This document shows, in pieces, positions 1 through 9,666 of a DNA stretch of 64,000 nucleotides. The notes under the pieces were generated by a model, which was not told the DNA's origin, searched no databases, and saw nothing but the letters and a program-made list of their open reading frames with translations. Position 1 is the first letter of the stretch, and each line of letters starts with the position of its first letter. A program made the translations under genes and the position numbers. The stretch spans positions 1,240,001-1,304,000 of the forward strand of contig NZ_CP024091.1 in NCBI RefSeq assembly GCF_002736205.1, read 5' to 3'. This DNA is from Pedobacter ginsengisoli (lineage in GTDB: Bacteria > Bacteroidota > Bacteroidia > Sphingobacteriales > Sphingobacteriaceae).

Positions 1-1
1 G

Positions 2-1417
2 GACGATAAAAATACACTGTACTTATCGGGCTATTTTGGGCGTGATAAACTTGGCATTACAGATGCATTTGGCTTTAATTGGGGTAATGCTACGTTTACC
101 CTCCGATGGAACCATTTGTATAGCGACCGGCTGTTTTCAAATACTTCTCTGATATACAGTAATTATAATTATGTGATTCAAAATCTAATGGAAGAGAACA
201 ACTTCGAAGTAAATTCATCTATTAAGGATTTTAATTTAAAAGAGGATTTTGAATATAGCTTAAGCAGCTCGCACAGTTTAAAGCTTGGCTTAAATGCCAT
301 TCATCATACAATTGCACCAGGTAAACTTACAGCAAGTGACGCATCGAGTGTTAATGCAACTACTTACGAAAACCGTAAGGGGCTGGAACTTGCAGCATAC
401 TTATCTGACGAGTGGGCGGTAAACGATAAAATGAACCTGGTTTACGGACTTAGGTTAAGTGGTTTCTCTTTATTAGGCCCCGGCAATTTTAAAACTTATG
501 ATGAAGATGGAAATACAACCGGAACAACCTCTTATAATGCGGGCGAAGTGGTTAAAACCTACTTTAATCTGGAACCGAGAATTTCTGCAAGCTATCAGTT
601 AGGCTCTGCAAGTTCATTAAAAGCCGCATATACCAGGAATGTTCAAAATATACACCTGATGTCTAATTCAACATCAACTTCTCCAACTGATCTTTACATT
701 ATGAACAGCAATAATGTGAAGCCGGAAATTGCGGATCAGATAGCAGCAGGATATTTCAGAAACTTTGGTGATAACAACTATGAGTTTTCTGCAGAGTTGT
801 ATTATAAATGGATGCAAAACCAAATTGAGTACAGAAGCGGAACCGATTTAAGAGGTAATGGTAATGTAGAAGCCGATTTGTTGTATGGCGATGGTAAAGC
901 ATATGGTATAGAGCTTTTTTTGAAGAAAAGATTTGGCAAGTTTAATGGATGGATTGGCTATACGTGGTCGAGAACACAACGTCAGTTTGATGCTATAAAC
1001 GAAGGGAAATGGTTTTATGCAAAGCAAGACAGAACACATGACTTATCATTGGTTGGTATTTATAAAGCAGGCGCCAGGTGGACTTTCTCTTCTGTTTTTG
1101 TTTACAATACAGGAAATGCAGTTACCTATCCAAGTGGAAAATATCAGATAAATGGACGTACTGCATTTTATTATACAGAAAAAAATGGCTACCGTACACC
1201 TGCTTATCATCGCCTTGATGTTTCTGCTACCCTTGAAGGAAAGCCGGGAAGGAAGCTCCAGTCGAGCTGGTCGTTTGGTATCTACAATGTGTATAACAGG
1301 CAAAATGCATTTGCAATTGATTTTAGAGATAACCCGGATGATGTTTCAAAAACAGAAGTGGTGCGTACCACTTTGTTTGGCCTGATTCCATCGGTAACCT
1401 GGAATTTTAAATTCTAA
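2..1417 (+). CDS. TonB-dependent receptor, C-terminal part (5' end outside window)
   Basis: The reading frame is open from base 2 and has no start inside the window, so only the C-terminal ~471 residues are visible. The protein is made of alternating aromatic/polar beta-strand segments typical of a 22-strand outer-membrane TonB-dependent receptor barrel. Examples are the segment around EPRISASYQLG and the later DRTHDLSLVGIY and YHRLDVSATLEGK. It ends in a terminal Phe (VTWNFKF), the usual barrel-assembly signal. The plug domain and any carboxypeptidase-like N-terminal domain would lie upstream. The stop is 4 bases before a DUF4249 lipoprotein gene, the usual partner of this receptor type in Bacteroidota, so the two are probably co-transcribed. 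The substrate cannot be told from this part. Confidence 0.85.
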   Translation, partial: DDKNTLYLSGYFGRDKLGITDAFGFNWGNATFTLRWNHLYSDRLFSNTSLIYSNYNYVIQNLMEENNFEVNSSIKDFNLKEDFEYSLSSSHSLKLGLNAIHHTIAPGKLTASDASSVNATTYENRKGLELAAYLSDEWAVNDKMNLVYGLRLSGFSLLGPGNFKTYDEDGNTTGTTSYNAGEVVKTYFNLEPRISASYQLGSASSLKAAYTRNVQNIHLMSNSTSTSPTDLYIMNSNNVKPEIADQIAAGYFRNFGDNNYEFSAELYYKWMQNQIEYRSGTDLRGNGNVEADLLYGDGKAYGIELFLKKRFGKFNGWIGYTWSRTQRQFDAINEGKWFYAKQDRTHDLSLVGIYKAGARWTFSSVFVYNTGNAVTYPSGKYQINGRTAFYYTEKNGYRTPAYHRLDVSATLEGKPGRKLQSSWSFGIYNVYNRQNAFAIDFRDNPDDVSKTEVVRTTLFGLIPSVTWNFKF

Positions 1418-1421
1418 TAAA

Positions 1422-2216
1422 ATGAAAAAGAGAAGCATACCAATAGTTCTGTTTGTTTTAGCGATTTTAAGTGTACTGCCTGGCTGTGAAAAGGTTATTG
1501 ATTTAAAGCTAGACAATGCACAGCCACAGTTGGTAATATATGGCGGGTTAAGTGACAGATTAGATAACCATTTGGTAACAGTTTCTAAAACATATGATTT
1601 TACCGATGCCAACAGGTTTAATGGAGTTAATGGTGCAAAAGTGCTTTTAAAAAATGAAGAAGGCACCATAATGGAATATGTTGAGGTGTCAAAAGGGGTA
1701 TACCAGAGCCCTAAATTTAGAGGACAGTCTGGCAGGAAATATACATTAGATGTTACATTTGAGGGTAAAACTTATACCGCCAGTTCTACTATGCCCGGTA
1801 AAGTTCCTTTGGATTCTTTAACCTTTAAAGACTTTAGCTTTTTTGGTACAAAAAACACTTATGTAGCCGCTAATTATAACGACCCTAAGGGTGTACAAAA
1901 CCAATACAGGTATATTTTAACCATTAAAGGTAAGGTACAGGATGATGCTGTAAGTGAAGATAGGTTTGATGATGGCAATAAAATATCGAATGTGATATTT
2001 TACGACCTAAAGGATCTTGTGCATGGTGATACAATTAATGTTGAGTTTCAATGCATAGATAGAAACGTTTATAAGTACTTTTACAGTTTAGAACAAAATG
2101 CCGGTGGTGGCGGGCCTCCGGTTGCCCCGGCCAATCCGCCATCTAATTTTAATAATAAGGCACTGGGTGTTTTTAATGCATACTCAGTCAGCAAAAAAAC
2201 CGTTGTAATTAAATAA
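1422..2216 (+). CDS. DUF4249 family lipoprotein
   Basis: A 264-residue protein with a signal peptide and lipobox (LSVLPGC, Cys at about residue 22) followed by EKVIDLKLDNAQPQLVIYGG. This start, a Cys then an acidic IDL stretch then PxLVIYG, is the hallmark of the DUF4249 family. These are surface or periplasmic lipoproteins encoded next to TonB-dependent receptors in Bacteroidota. No enzymatic motif is visible. The role is probably as an accessory to the receptor upstream, by analogy with SusD-like partners, but this is inferred from position only. A Gly/Pro-rich segment near residues 227-240 (AGGGGPPVAPANPPSN) looks like a flexible loop. The start ATG lies 4 bases after the receptor stop. 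Confidence 0.8.
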   Translation: MKKRSIPIVLFVLAILSVLPGCEKVIDLKLDNAQPQLVIYGGLSDRLDNHLVTVSKTYDFTDANRFNGVNGAKVLLKNEEGTIMEYVEVSKGVYQSPKFRGQSGRKYTLDVTFEGKTYTASSTMPGKVPLDSLTFKDFSFFGTKNTYVAANYNDPKGVQNQYRYILTIKGKVQDDAVSEDRFDDGNKISNVIFYDLKDLVHGDTINVEFQCIDRNVYKYFYSLEQNAGGGGPPVAPANPPSNFNNKALGVFNAYSVSKKTVVIK

Positions 2217-2293
2217 TATAAACTTTGAGTTTAATCTGGATTTGTATTATATTGCAAATGACAGCCAATTATGAATTTTTAATTTATTATTAA

Positions 2294-3460
2294 ATGGCCA
2301 TAGAATCAAGTCAAAGTAAATTCTCAATTGAGGATGAACGAATAAAAGCCTTACACAGGTATGAAATTCTGGATACCCCGCCCGATGGTTCTTTTGATAA
2401 GCTAACTAAATTAGCTGCCAAGCTGTTTGATGTTCCTATAGTTATAATAAGTATAGTTGACAAAGACCGAATCTGGTTTAAATCAAAGTATGGTGTTGAT
2501 ATTGAAGAGGTAAGCCGCGAAGTTGGGCTGTGTGCAAATGCTGTTTTATCTGATGGCCTTTACACTAATAAGGATACTTTAATGACGCTTGGTGGGGTAG
2601 ATTTGAAATTTTATGCAGCACTTCCGCTAAAAACAATAGATAACTTTAACCTTGGAGCGTTTTGTATTCTCGATAAGGAACCCAGAACATTTGGACCTGA
2701 ACAGGAAGCAATTTTATGCGATTTAAGAGATATAGTTATGGATCAGATCGAGTTAAAACTTGCATCGAGGCTTGCTGGGGTGCAAACCAATCAGATTTTA
2801 AATACAACAGCCCATGATCTAAAGAATCCGCTGACTACCATACCAGTGCGCGCTGATTTAATAAAGTTAAAAAAGAATGATCCGGAATTGGTGGATAAGA
2901 TGTGCGAACAGATAAAAACGGCCAGTCTAAATATGGTTCGTATTATTGATGAATTACTGCTTTCTGGCACTGCAGAAGCCGGGAAAGTACAATTGTTGTT
3001 CATTAAGCTGAATTTATCGTCGCTGGTTAACAATGTGATTTCTATGAATTTGCCGCTGGCAGAAAGAAAGAATCAAAGTTTAAAATTTGTTGCTGAAGAT
3101 GAAGTAATCTTAATCGGAGATGAGGGTAAATTGTCGGAGATATTGGACAACCTTATTAATAACGCCATCAAGTATTCACCAGTTAATACGAGTATAGAAG
3201 TTCGTGTTAAGAAATTGGAAGGCAGGGTTCTGATAAAAGTAAAAGATGAGGGGCAAGGTCTTACGGATGATGACAAAAATAAGCTATATCAACGTTTTAC
3301 TAGATTAAGTGCACAACCTACCGGTGGCGAAAACTCAACAGGTTTAGGCCTTTCTATTGTAAGGGTTCTAGTTGAAGCACACGGCGGCAGAATATGGGCA
3401 GAAAGTGATGGTCATGATAAGGGATCAACATTTATAGTTGAACTCCCTTTGCAGGATTAA
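2294..3460 (+). CDS. GAF domain sensor histidine kinase (soluble)
   Basis: A 388-residue protein without membrane segments. Residues ~20-160 form a GAF domain of the kind often found at the N-terminus of cytoplasmic kinases (EILDTPPDGSFDKLTKLAA, then ...CANAVLSDGLYTNKDT). The HisKA dimerisation region follows, with the phosphoacceptor in HDLKNPLTT (His ~174). The HATPase domain shows the N box (LINNAIKYSP), G1 (DEGQGL) and G2 (GLGLSIVR). It should autophosphorylate His and pass the phosphate to an unlinked response regulator; none is adjacent. The 3' end overlaps the convergent epimerase gene by 4 bases through a shared TTAA. The signal sensed is unknown. Confidence 0.85.
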   Translation: MAIESSQSKFSIEDERIKALHRYEILDTPPDGSFDKLTKLAAKLFDVPIVIISIVDKDRIWFKSKYGVDIEEVSREVGLCANAVLSDGLYTNKDTLMTLGGVDLKFYAALPLKTIDNFNLGAFCILDKEPRTFGPEQEAILCDLRDIVMDQIELKLASRLAGVQTNQILNTTAHDLKNPLTTIPVRADLIKLKKNDPELVDKMCEQIKTASLNMVRIIDELLLSGTAEAGKVQLLFIKLNLSSLVNNVISMNLPLAERKNQSLKFVAEDEVILIGDEGKLSEILDNLINNAIKYSPVNTSIEVRVKKLEGRVLIKVKDEGQGLTDDDKNKLYQRFTRLSAQPTGGENSTGLGLSIVRVLVEAHGGRIWAESDGHDKGSTFIVELPLQD

Positions 3461-4323
3461 AAGCAAGTTACAGACCATGTACGTTCCCAATTACCTTTTG
3501 CAGGCAGGACTATAATTCCTTCTTTATCTTTAAGTTCCTGATTGTGGTTTATTCCATCGGCAATGCCACACCATGGCTCCAGGCATACAAAATCTGCATC
3601 CTTAGCAGCCCAGATTCCAAAGAATGGAAAATCTTTAAAACTAAAACTCAAGCCATGTGCATTATTGGTATTCTTTAGAGATATGGTATCACTTTTCAGC
3701 GTCTTAAATACCAGCGCATCTTTATAAAAAAGCTGATGAGTTAAGGGCAATGAATGATTATTCATGTAAATAACATCTGTTTCATCGCCAATTAAATCGC
3801 CATTAATTTTATAATAAGTAAGGTTTTCATCTTTATTAAACTCTAGAAAGTAATCATTGTAATTAAGCTTCTCGTTGGTTGGTACAGCAAAAGCAGGATG
3901 GCCACCTATAGAGAAAAGCAACTCATTAGTGCCAGGATTTAAAACTGCATAAGTGCAGGAAAGATTTGTGCCAATAAGCTTATAGTGAAGTTTAAGTGTA
4001 AAATTAAAGGGGTATACTTTTAAAGCTTCTTCATTTTGATTAAGTGTAAATACAGCCTCTGTGTCGCTTATTTTTTCGGCTTTAAACTCATTATCTCTTG
4101 CAAAGCCATGTCTGGGAAGTTTATACTCATTTCCCTCAAACAGATATGTGCCGTTCTTTAATGCGCCTACAACAGGAAAAAGTACAGGACTAAATTTGCC
4201 CCAATATTCCGGATTACCATCCCAGAGATAATTTGCGCCTGTAGCTTTGCTAACAAGGCTTTGTAGTTCAGCACCTTTACTTGAAAAAGATGCTTTTAAA
4301 TGTTCGTTTTCGAGGAAAATCAT
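3457..4323 (-). CDS. Aldose 1-epimerase family protein (galactose mutarotase-like)
   Basis: A 288-residue cytoplasmic protein with the beta-supersandwich pattern of the aldose 1-epimerase/LACX group. It opens with an NEHLKASFSSKGAELQSL-type strand. GGHPAF supplies the active-site His, LPRHGFARDNEF is typical of the glucose-6-phosphate/LacX-type epimerases, and CLEPWCGIADG supplies the conserved Glu. It probably interconverts alpha and beta anomers of a hexose. The true sugar is not determinable from the sequence. The gene is single and transcribed convergently with the GAF kinase. Confidence 0.85.
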   Translation of the reverse strand: MIFLENEHLKASFSSKGAELQSLVSKATGANYLWDGNPEYWGKFSPVLFPVVGALKNGTYLFEGNEYKLPRHGFARDNEFKAEKISDTEAVFTLNQNEEALKVYPFNFTLKLHYKLIGTNLSCTYAVLNPGTNELLFSIGGHPAFAVPTNEKLNYNDYFLEFNKDENLTYYKINGDLIGDETDVIYMNNHSLPLTHQLFYKDALVFKTLKSDTISLKNTNNAHGLSFSFKDFPFFGIWAAKDADFVCLEPWCGIADGINHNQELKDKEGIIVLPAKGNWERTWSVTCF

Positions 4324-4414
4324 AGCCGTATTTATAAAGCAAAAATAAGGAAACTTGTATAATTAAAGGCAATTTTTGTAACAAAGAGCAGTGCCTAGTT
4401 TGTTTTTAAAGAAC

Positions 4415-4422
4415 TATATTTG
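4415..4422 (+). promoter_or_regulatory. Putative -7 promoter element (TATATTTG)
   Basis: TATATTTG fits the Bacteroidota housekeeping -7 consensus TAnnTTTG and sits 15 bases before the ATG of the CHASE/PAS kinase, implying a very short leader. No convincing -33 TTTG occurs 19 bases upstream, so confidence is limited. Confidence 0.35.
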
Positions 4423-4437
4423 TTTTAATAAGAAACG

Positions 4438-6798
4438 ATGCGTCCCAAAGAAAAATTAGCGAAGTTTATTGGGTGGCTGCTAGGCAAGCCCAAGGTAATT
4501 GGTTTATGTGTATTCTTGTTTTTGCTATGGCTGATAAGCCTGCTGGTAACTCAAAGATATCAGATTATTAAGGAGACGAGACGGCTGGAAATGGCCAGTG
4601 CACTTAATGTTGTTAAACAGAATGTTCAGCTGGTGTTGAACAATGGCTATAACACTACTTTATCCCTCGCGCTAACTTTAAATGACAAGGGTGTTCCAAA
4701 GAATTTTGAGTCTGTTGCTGCTAAATTAATGGAATCTAATCCTGATTATAAGGTGATGGAGTTGTTGCCTAAGGGTGTTATAAAGCATGTATATCCTTTA
4801 GAAGGCAATGAGTCGGCAATAGACCTGGATCTGTTCGAAAAATCAGAAGAGTCGAAATTAATGGCCAATAAGTCTATAGCCTCAAAAATGATGTATTATG
4901 CTGGCCCTTATCAATTGAAGCAAGGCGGGATGGGAATTGTTGGAAGATTACCTATATATCGTGAAAATAAGTTCTGGGGGTTTTCGGCAGTAGTTATTAA
5001 GCAGGAGGCATTTTTTAATAGTATTGGTATTTACGGCAATAAAAACAATAATTTTTACTTTCAGTTTTCGATGATAGATGCCGCTACCCGAAAAGAGGAG
5101 TTTTTTTTAAAGGGAAATACAGATTTTTTTAAAGAGGACTATCAGTTTGCAGTTTTTCCTACAACGAATTGGAAGCTTTACATTATCCCCGCCGATTATG
5201 GCGAAGTTCCATTACAAATACTTTATCCTTTACTTTTTGGGTTAAGTTTGGCTATTTTATCCAGTTTACTGGTTGCCCAGGTAGTTAAAAAAACTACTGA
5301 ATTACAGAACCTGGTAAGCAGTCAGCAATCAGAGCTGATAAGTACGGAAACAAAATTTAAAACCATATTTGACCAGGCTGCCATAGGTATAGCCTTAATA
5401 ACCCCAACTGAGGGAAGGTTTTTAAAGGTAAATAAGAAATTATGCAGTATACTTGGATATGAGGAATCAGAGCTATTAGATTTAAGTTTTCAGGATATAA
5501 CTGTTCCAAATCCCCAAAGCAGAAAAGAAAAAAATACCAGAGCTTTAGGGAATGGGATAATTAAGGAATATAAAGTTCAAAAAAAGTATCAGCATAAAGA
5601 GGGTGATGTAAAATGGTGTAATATTCTGGAAACGCCATTGTGGAACGGTAATGGAATACCTACCAGCCATATTGTAATTGTTGAGGATGTTACCGATCGC
5701 AAGGCAGCAGAAAAGATTGTTCTGGACTCTCAGTTAAGAATCGAATCGTTAATTAATACAATTGACGGTATAGTTTGGGAGGCAAATCCAAATACTTTTG
5801 AGTTTACATTTATCAGTAAAAAGGTTGAAGATATTTTAGGTTACACTGTTGAGGAATGGCTATCGACCCCTACTTTCTGGGCTGATCATATTCATCTGGA
5901 CGACAGGGCCTGGGCTGTTGAGTATTGTACGGTTTCTACAAGGAACAACATGCAGCACGATTTTGAGTACAGGATGATTGCAAAGGATGGGAAAGTGATG
6001 TGGTTAAGGGATATTGTAAATGTAATCTCCGAAGATGGTAAACCGGTTTTATTGAGAGGAATTATGATTGATGTAGGAGAGAATAAGCAAGCGCAGGATG
6101 CTTTAAACCATTCTTTTAACCTGGTTACAGAACAAAATAAAAGGTTGCTTAATTTTTCATATATCGTTTCGCATAACCTTAGGTCACATACTTCCAATAT
6201 TCAGGCTATTACCAATTTAATTGGGCAAAGTGATTCTGAAGAGGAAAGAACCGAGATGATTGAAGTCCTTAAAACAGTTTCGGGTCTTTTGAATGAAACC
6301 ATGCTGAATTTGAACAAAGTGGTTAATATCCAGACCAGCATAGATGTAATAAAAGAACGACTTAGTTTAAGGAATTACATTAACAAAACCATTAATATAT
6401 TGAGCGACCAGGTTATTTTAACTGAAGCAGTTATAAAGAATAATGTGGCTAAGGATGTAATTGTAGAATATAATCCTGCTTATCTGGAAAGTGTTTTGCT
6501 GAATTTTATTTTTAATGCAATCAGGTATAGTCATCCTGAAAGAAAGCCGGTTGTTGAATTGGTCTCATTTATCGAAGATTCACAAACTGTTTTACAGATT
6601 TCTGATAATGGAATTGGAATAGATCTGGAAAAGCATGGTAAGGAGCTTTATGGGCTATATAAAACCTTTAATAAAAGGCCCGACTCGAAAGGAGTAGGGC
6701 TTTTTATTACAAAGAATCAGATTGATGCCATGGGAGGCAAAGTAACCGTAAACAGTGTAGTGGATAAAGGCACAACATTTAAAATATATTTTAAATAG
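4438..6798 (+). CDS. Membrane CHASE-PAS-PAS hybrid-type sensor histidine kinase
   Basis: A 786-residue sensor kinase. A first membrane helix lies at about 19-42 (VIGLCVFLFLLWLISLL), followed by a ~200-residue periplasmic region resembling a CHASE ligand-binding domain (ends near GRLPIYRENKFWGFSAVVI). A second helix is at ~262-284. Two PAS domains follow (about 305-425 and 435-555), the first with the FKTIFDQAAIGIALI start and the second with a PAC motif (DFEYRMIAKDGKVMWLRD). The His box is FSYIVSHNLRSHTSN (His ~578), the HxLRSH variant common in Bacteroidota kinases. The HATPase domain has N box FNAIRYS and GVGLFITKNQ. No receiver domain is present and no response regulator is adjacent, so the partner is elsewhere. 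It ends 2 bases before the convergent mlaD-like gene. Confidence 0.85.
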   Translation: MRPKEKLAKFIGWLLGKPKVIGLCVFLFLLWLISLLVTQRYQIIKETRRLEMASALNVVKQNVQLVLNNGYNTTLSLALTLNDKGVPKNFESVAAKLMESNPDYKVMELLPKGVIKHVYPLEGNESAIDLDLFEKSEESKLMANKSIASKMMYYAGPYQLKQGGMGIVGRLPIYRENKFWGFSAVVIKQEAFFNSIGIYGNKNNNFYFQFSMIDAATRKEEFFLKGNTDFFKEDYQFAVFPTTNWKLYIIPADYGEVPLQILYPLLFGLSLAILSSLLVAQVVKKTTELQNLVSSQQSELISTETKFKTIFDQAAIGIALITPTEGRFLKVNKKLCSILGYEESELLDLSFQDITVPNPQSRKEKNTRALGNGIIKEYKVQKKYQHKEGDVKWCNILETPLWNGNGIPTSHIVIVEDVTDRKAAEKIVLDSQLRIESLINTIDGIVWEANPNTFEFTFISKKVEDILGYTVEEWLSTPTFWADHIHLDDRAWAVEYCTVSTRNNMQHDFEYRMIAKDGKVMWLRDIVNVISEDGKPVLLRGIMIDVGENKQAQDALNHSFNLVTEQNKRLLNFSYIVSHNLRSHTSNIQAITNLIGQSDSEEERTEMIEVLKTVSGLLNETMLNLNKVVNIQTSIDVIKERLSLRNYINKTINILSDQVILTEAVIKNNVAKDVIVEYNPAYLESVLLNFIFNAIRYSHPERKPVVELVSFIEDSQTVLQISDNGIGIDLEKHGKELYGLYKTFNKRPDSKGVGLFITKNQIDAMGGKVTVNSVVDKGTTFKIYFK

Positions 6799-6800
6799 CC

Positions 6801-7793
6801 TTATTCCTTTTTAGTTTCTGCAGCAGCGGCCTCTGCTTTAGCTTTCTTTTTAAAGAATCCCCTTAATAAAAAGTTATGTTGTAGCGCTTCTAGGTTCTCA
6901 TCAAGCTTTTTACTGCTGGTTTCCATATTTTTCATAATAGATTTTACCTGTTCTGCAGTTTGCTGATCATTTAGTAATACGCCAACAGCATTGTCTGTTT
7001 GGGTTAATTTCCCCGAAGCTTTATTCAGGTTCTCAGTAAGTGCAGCCGCTGAGCCTGCAGTTTTTTGTAATTCATTTACAGATGCCTGAAGTTTGGCAAA
7101 AACGGCAGTATCGGTGAGTAATTTGTCGGCTAAGCCACCTTTGGTATTTAGTGTTTTTGTGAATTTATCCAATTCTGTAGCCATCTTATTTGCAGATGCT
7201 GTTGTATTTTTTAAGTTTACCACTATCGCTTTAAAATCCGAAGCAATCTGCTCGTCAGTTAGCAAAGCTCCTGCTGTTCCTTTTCCCTCAACAAGGCTTT
7301 TTGCCAGAATTTTAAAATCAGACGTTACATCAACCAGGTTTTTGTTATTTACCTGGAATGTTTTCATAATATCATCTGTTGATAAAGTGGTATTCACCCG
7401 AAGTCTGTCACCATCTTCAACGAAAGGGAATTTTGGTGTTCCACCAGTAATTACAATGATCTTATTTCCAATTAAACCGTCGGAACTGATACTAGCCGAT
7501 GCATCTTTATGAATGTATTTATGTGCTTCTTCTTCGATGTTTAAGAAAACCTGTACCTGTGAAGTTCCATAAAACTGGATTTTTTTTATGGTCCCTATTT
7601 TTACACCCGAAAACCATACGTTATTACCGGTTTTAAGCCCCTGAATATCGTTGAAAACAACATCAACAGTAAAGCTTTTTACGAATGCTTTCTTCTGACT
7701 TCCTAATGTAAAAACCCCTAAAATAAATATCGCTATGCCAAGGAGAATAAACGCTCCAACTATAATTTTACGGCGTATGTCTGTTGCCTGCAT
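6801..7793 (-). CDS. mlaD: MCE/MlaD family substrate-binding protein of a lipid ABC transporter
   Basis: A 330-residue protein with one N-terminal membrane anchor (IIVGAFILLGIAIFILGVFTLG, about 9-30), then an MCE domain (residues ~40-120) with VVFNDIQGLKTGNNVWFSGVKIG, and a long helical C-terminal region of repeated Asn/Lys/Leu heptads. This is the periplasmic, inner-membrane-anchored component that passes lipids between membranes in Mla-type systems. It is the last gene of a permease-ATPase-MCE operon (order mlaE, mlaF, mlaD on this strand). It is 5 bases after the ATPase stop. The Ala/Glu/Lys-rich tail is low complexity. The direction of transport is unknown. Confidence 0.85.
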   Translation of the reverse strand: MQATDIRRKIIVGAFILLGIAIFILGVFTLGSQKKAFVKSFTVDVVFNDIQGLKTGNNVWFSGVKIGTIKKIQFYGTSQVQVFLNIEEEAHKYIHKDASASISSDGLIGNKIIVITGGTPKFPFVEDGDRLRVNTTLSTDDIMKTFQVNNKNLVDVTSDFKILAKSLVEGKGTAGALLTDEQIASDFKAIVVNLKNTTASANKMATELDKFTKTLNTKGGLADKLLTDTAVFAKLQASVNELQKTAGSAAALTENLNKASGKLTQTDNAVGVLLNDQQTAEQVKSIMKNMETSSKKLDENLEALQHNFLLRGFFKKKAKAEAAAAETKKE

Positions 7794-7798
7794 AATTT

Positions 7799-8569
7799 CT
7801 ATTGAATAAAATTGTAATCGTAAAATGGTTTTACCCGTTCATCATTTGTATTGAATACCTCATCAAAAGTACCTTGACGCTCAAATTTGCCATCCAATAA
7901 CATCGCTACTCTATTGCCTACTGCTTTTGCACAGGTTAAATCATGGGTAATGATGATCGAACTGGTGTGAAAGCGTTCCTGTACTTCATTAATCAGGCTG
8001 TTAATTTCCAGACAGGTTATCGGATCTAGTCCTGCTGTAGGTTCATCATACAGCATAATTTCCGGTCTTAATATCAATGTTCTGGCAATACCAATCCTTT
8101 TTCTTTGTCCGCCTGATAATTCCGAAGGCATCTGGTTAATGGTATGCAATAACCCAACTGCATCCAGCATTTCTTCAACAGAACTGGTTATTTCACCTTT
8201 TGTCAGTTTTCTTTGATTTCTAACCAAAGGGAATACAAGGTTCTCTCTAACAGTCATACTATCATAAAGTGCACTGTTTTGAAACGAAAACCCTACTTTT
8301 AGCCTAAGTGCCAACAGTTCTTTATAGGTAATCTGGTCAACATGCTGGTTTAGCACTTTAACTTCTCCAAGATCGGGAGTTAACAGCCCAACCACAATTT
8401 TTATCAGTACAGATTTACCAGTACCTGATTTTCCCAATACTACCAGGTTTTCGCGTTTATAAAGCTCTAAGTCAACACCTCTTAAAACATGGTAGTTGCC
8501 AAAAGACTTATAAAGGCCATTAATTTCTATTACTTTTTCTTGTTCTGACAGGGGCTTTTTTTCTTCCAT
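7799..8569 (-). CDS. mlaF: ABC transporter ATP-binding protein, MlaF-like
   Basis: A 256-residue ABC ATPase with Walker A GKSGTGKSVLIK (about residues 47-58), a Q-loop region, the signature LSGGQRKRIGIARTL, Walker B IMLYDEPTAGLDP and switch His IIITHD. The GKSGTGKSV form and the residues around it match the ATPases that energise MCE/Mla transporters. It lies between the permease (10-base gap) and the MCE protein (5-base gap), so the three genes are translated from one message. The predicted role is powering phospholipid or other lipid movement across the envelope. Confidence 0.9.
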   Translation of the reverse strand: MEEKKPLSEQEKVIEINGLYKSFGNYHVLRGVDLELYKRENLVVLGKSGTGKSVLIKIVVGLLTPDLGEVKVLNQHVDQITYKELLALRLKVGFSFQNSALYDSMTVRENLVFPLVRNQRKLTKGEITSSVEEMLDAVGLLHTINQMPSELSGGQRKRIGIARTLILRPEIMLYDEPTAGLDPITCLEINSLINEVQERFHTSSIIITHDLTCAKAVGNRVAMLLDGKFERQGTFDEVFNTNDERVKPFYDYNFIQ

Positions 8570-8579
8570 AGCTTAAAAA

Positions 8580-9389
8580 TTAGGTCCTGAATAAACCAAA
8601 AAACTGTACTGAAACCACTTCCTCAATAAAAATAAGGAACATGCCAATAACTACTGCTGAATTTGCAGCCTTTCCTACACCTTCTGTTCCTTTTGATGAG
8701 TTATAACCCTGGTAGCAACCTACCATTCCAATTGTAAAACCAAATATAACAGCCTTAATAGTGGATGCTGTAATATCTAAAAAGCTAATCGATTCCAAAG
8801 AAGACTGAAAAAACGCCTTTGCACTTGTGCCCTCGCTTAGTGAAACATTTAACAATGCACCCAACATACCTACCATTGCAGTGTAGAATGTAAGGATAGG
8901 GATAGTAATTGTTGATGCAAGCACCCTTGTGGTTACCAGAAATTTAAACGGATTGGTTGCTGATACTTCCATAGCGTCTATTTGCTCTGTAACCCTCATT
9001 GATCCTAATTCGGCTCCAATACTTGAACCTACTTTTCCGGCAGCAATAAGAGAAGTTAATAGGGGAGCAAGTGTTCTCAGGAGCGCAATCCCTACCAATG
9101 ATGGAAGCCATGAAGTTGCTCCAAATTCAGCAAGTGATGGTCTGGATTGCTTGGTAAATACAATGCCTGTAATAAATCCGGTAAGTGAAATAAGCGCTAA
9201 AGAGCGGTAGCCAATGTCATAACACTGCTTCATTAGTTCCTTACCCTCATAAGGAGGCAAAAAGCCTTCTTTAAAAAAGCGGCCCATAAACTGAAAAACA
9301 TCATAAAACGTTATAAACATTCTGGATAATTTACCAGGTGTTTTTACTTCATCATTTGAGGTTTCCTGGCTCTCAGCTTTTTTCTCCAT
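8580..9389 (-). CDS. mlaE: MlaE family ABC transporter permease
   Basis: A 269-residue inner-membrane permease with about five to six hydrophobic segments and the MlaE/YrbE family hallmarks: GFITGIVFTKQ, a region AAGKVGSSIGAELGSMRVTEQIDAM (positions about 117-141), and the conserved VFGFTIGMVGCYQG near the C-terminus. It is the first gene of the mlaE-mlaF-mlaD operon. The N-terminal ~20 residues are a charged extension (MEKKAESQETSNDEVK). There is a 277-base gap upstream to the DPP-IV gene in which no gene is visible. No associated MlaA, MlaB or MlaC is present in this window. Confidence 0.9.
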   Translation of the reverse strand: MEKKAESQETSNDEVKTPGKLSRMFITFYDVFQFMGRFFKEGFLPPYEGKELMKQCYDIGYRSLALISLTGFITGIVFTKQSRPSLAEFGATSWLPSLVGIALLRTLAPLLTSLIAAGKVGSSIGAELGSMRVTEQIDAMEVSATNPFKFLVTTRVLASTITIPILTFYTAMVGMLGALLNVSLSEGTSAKAFFQSSLESISFLDITASTIKAVIFGFTIGMVGCYQGYNSSKGTEGVGKAANSAVVIGMFLIFIEEVVSVQFFGLFRT

Positions 9390-9627
9390 GTATATGCCTT
9401 AATATCTTATTATTAGATTTAGAATGTTACTATCATAAGGTTTTTGACAGCGATCACTCACTATCAAATTATGCGCCATAATTATGCAAAACTAATATTC
9501 GACAGTATAAAAAATTGTATGCTATCGTCATTTTTACATGATTTTTCGCAAATATGCAGTATTTTTTGGGTGTTTTTGTCTTGTAAATGTCCCAATATAT
9601 AAACGGAATACCGGCTAAAAAGGTTTT

Positions 9628-9660
9628 AAAAAAGGCGGCCATATTTTATGACCACCTTTT
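9628..9660 (-). terminator. Rho-independent terminator after the DPP-IV gene
   Basis: On the minus strand the arms AAAGGTGGTCATA and TATGGCCGCCTTT form a 13-bp stem with two G-U pairs, followed by a run of six T. It lies just after the stop of the S9 peptidase gene. On the plus strand the same arms contain two C-A mismatches, so the hairpin is oriented for minus-strand transcripts. Confidence 0.75.
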
Positions 9661-9666
9661 CTTGTA

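Noticed and set aside
1346..1669. 107-residue minus-strand ORF
   Set aside because: It spans the junction of the TonB receptor and DUF4249 genes on the other strand and shows no protein-like features.
7093..7512. 139-residue plus-strand ORF
   Set aside because: It lies entirely opposite mlaD; its Ser/Val/Phe-rich sequence is the reverse-complement shadow of the MCE protein's Asn/Lys/Leu helical tail.
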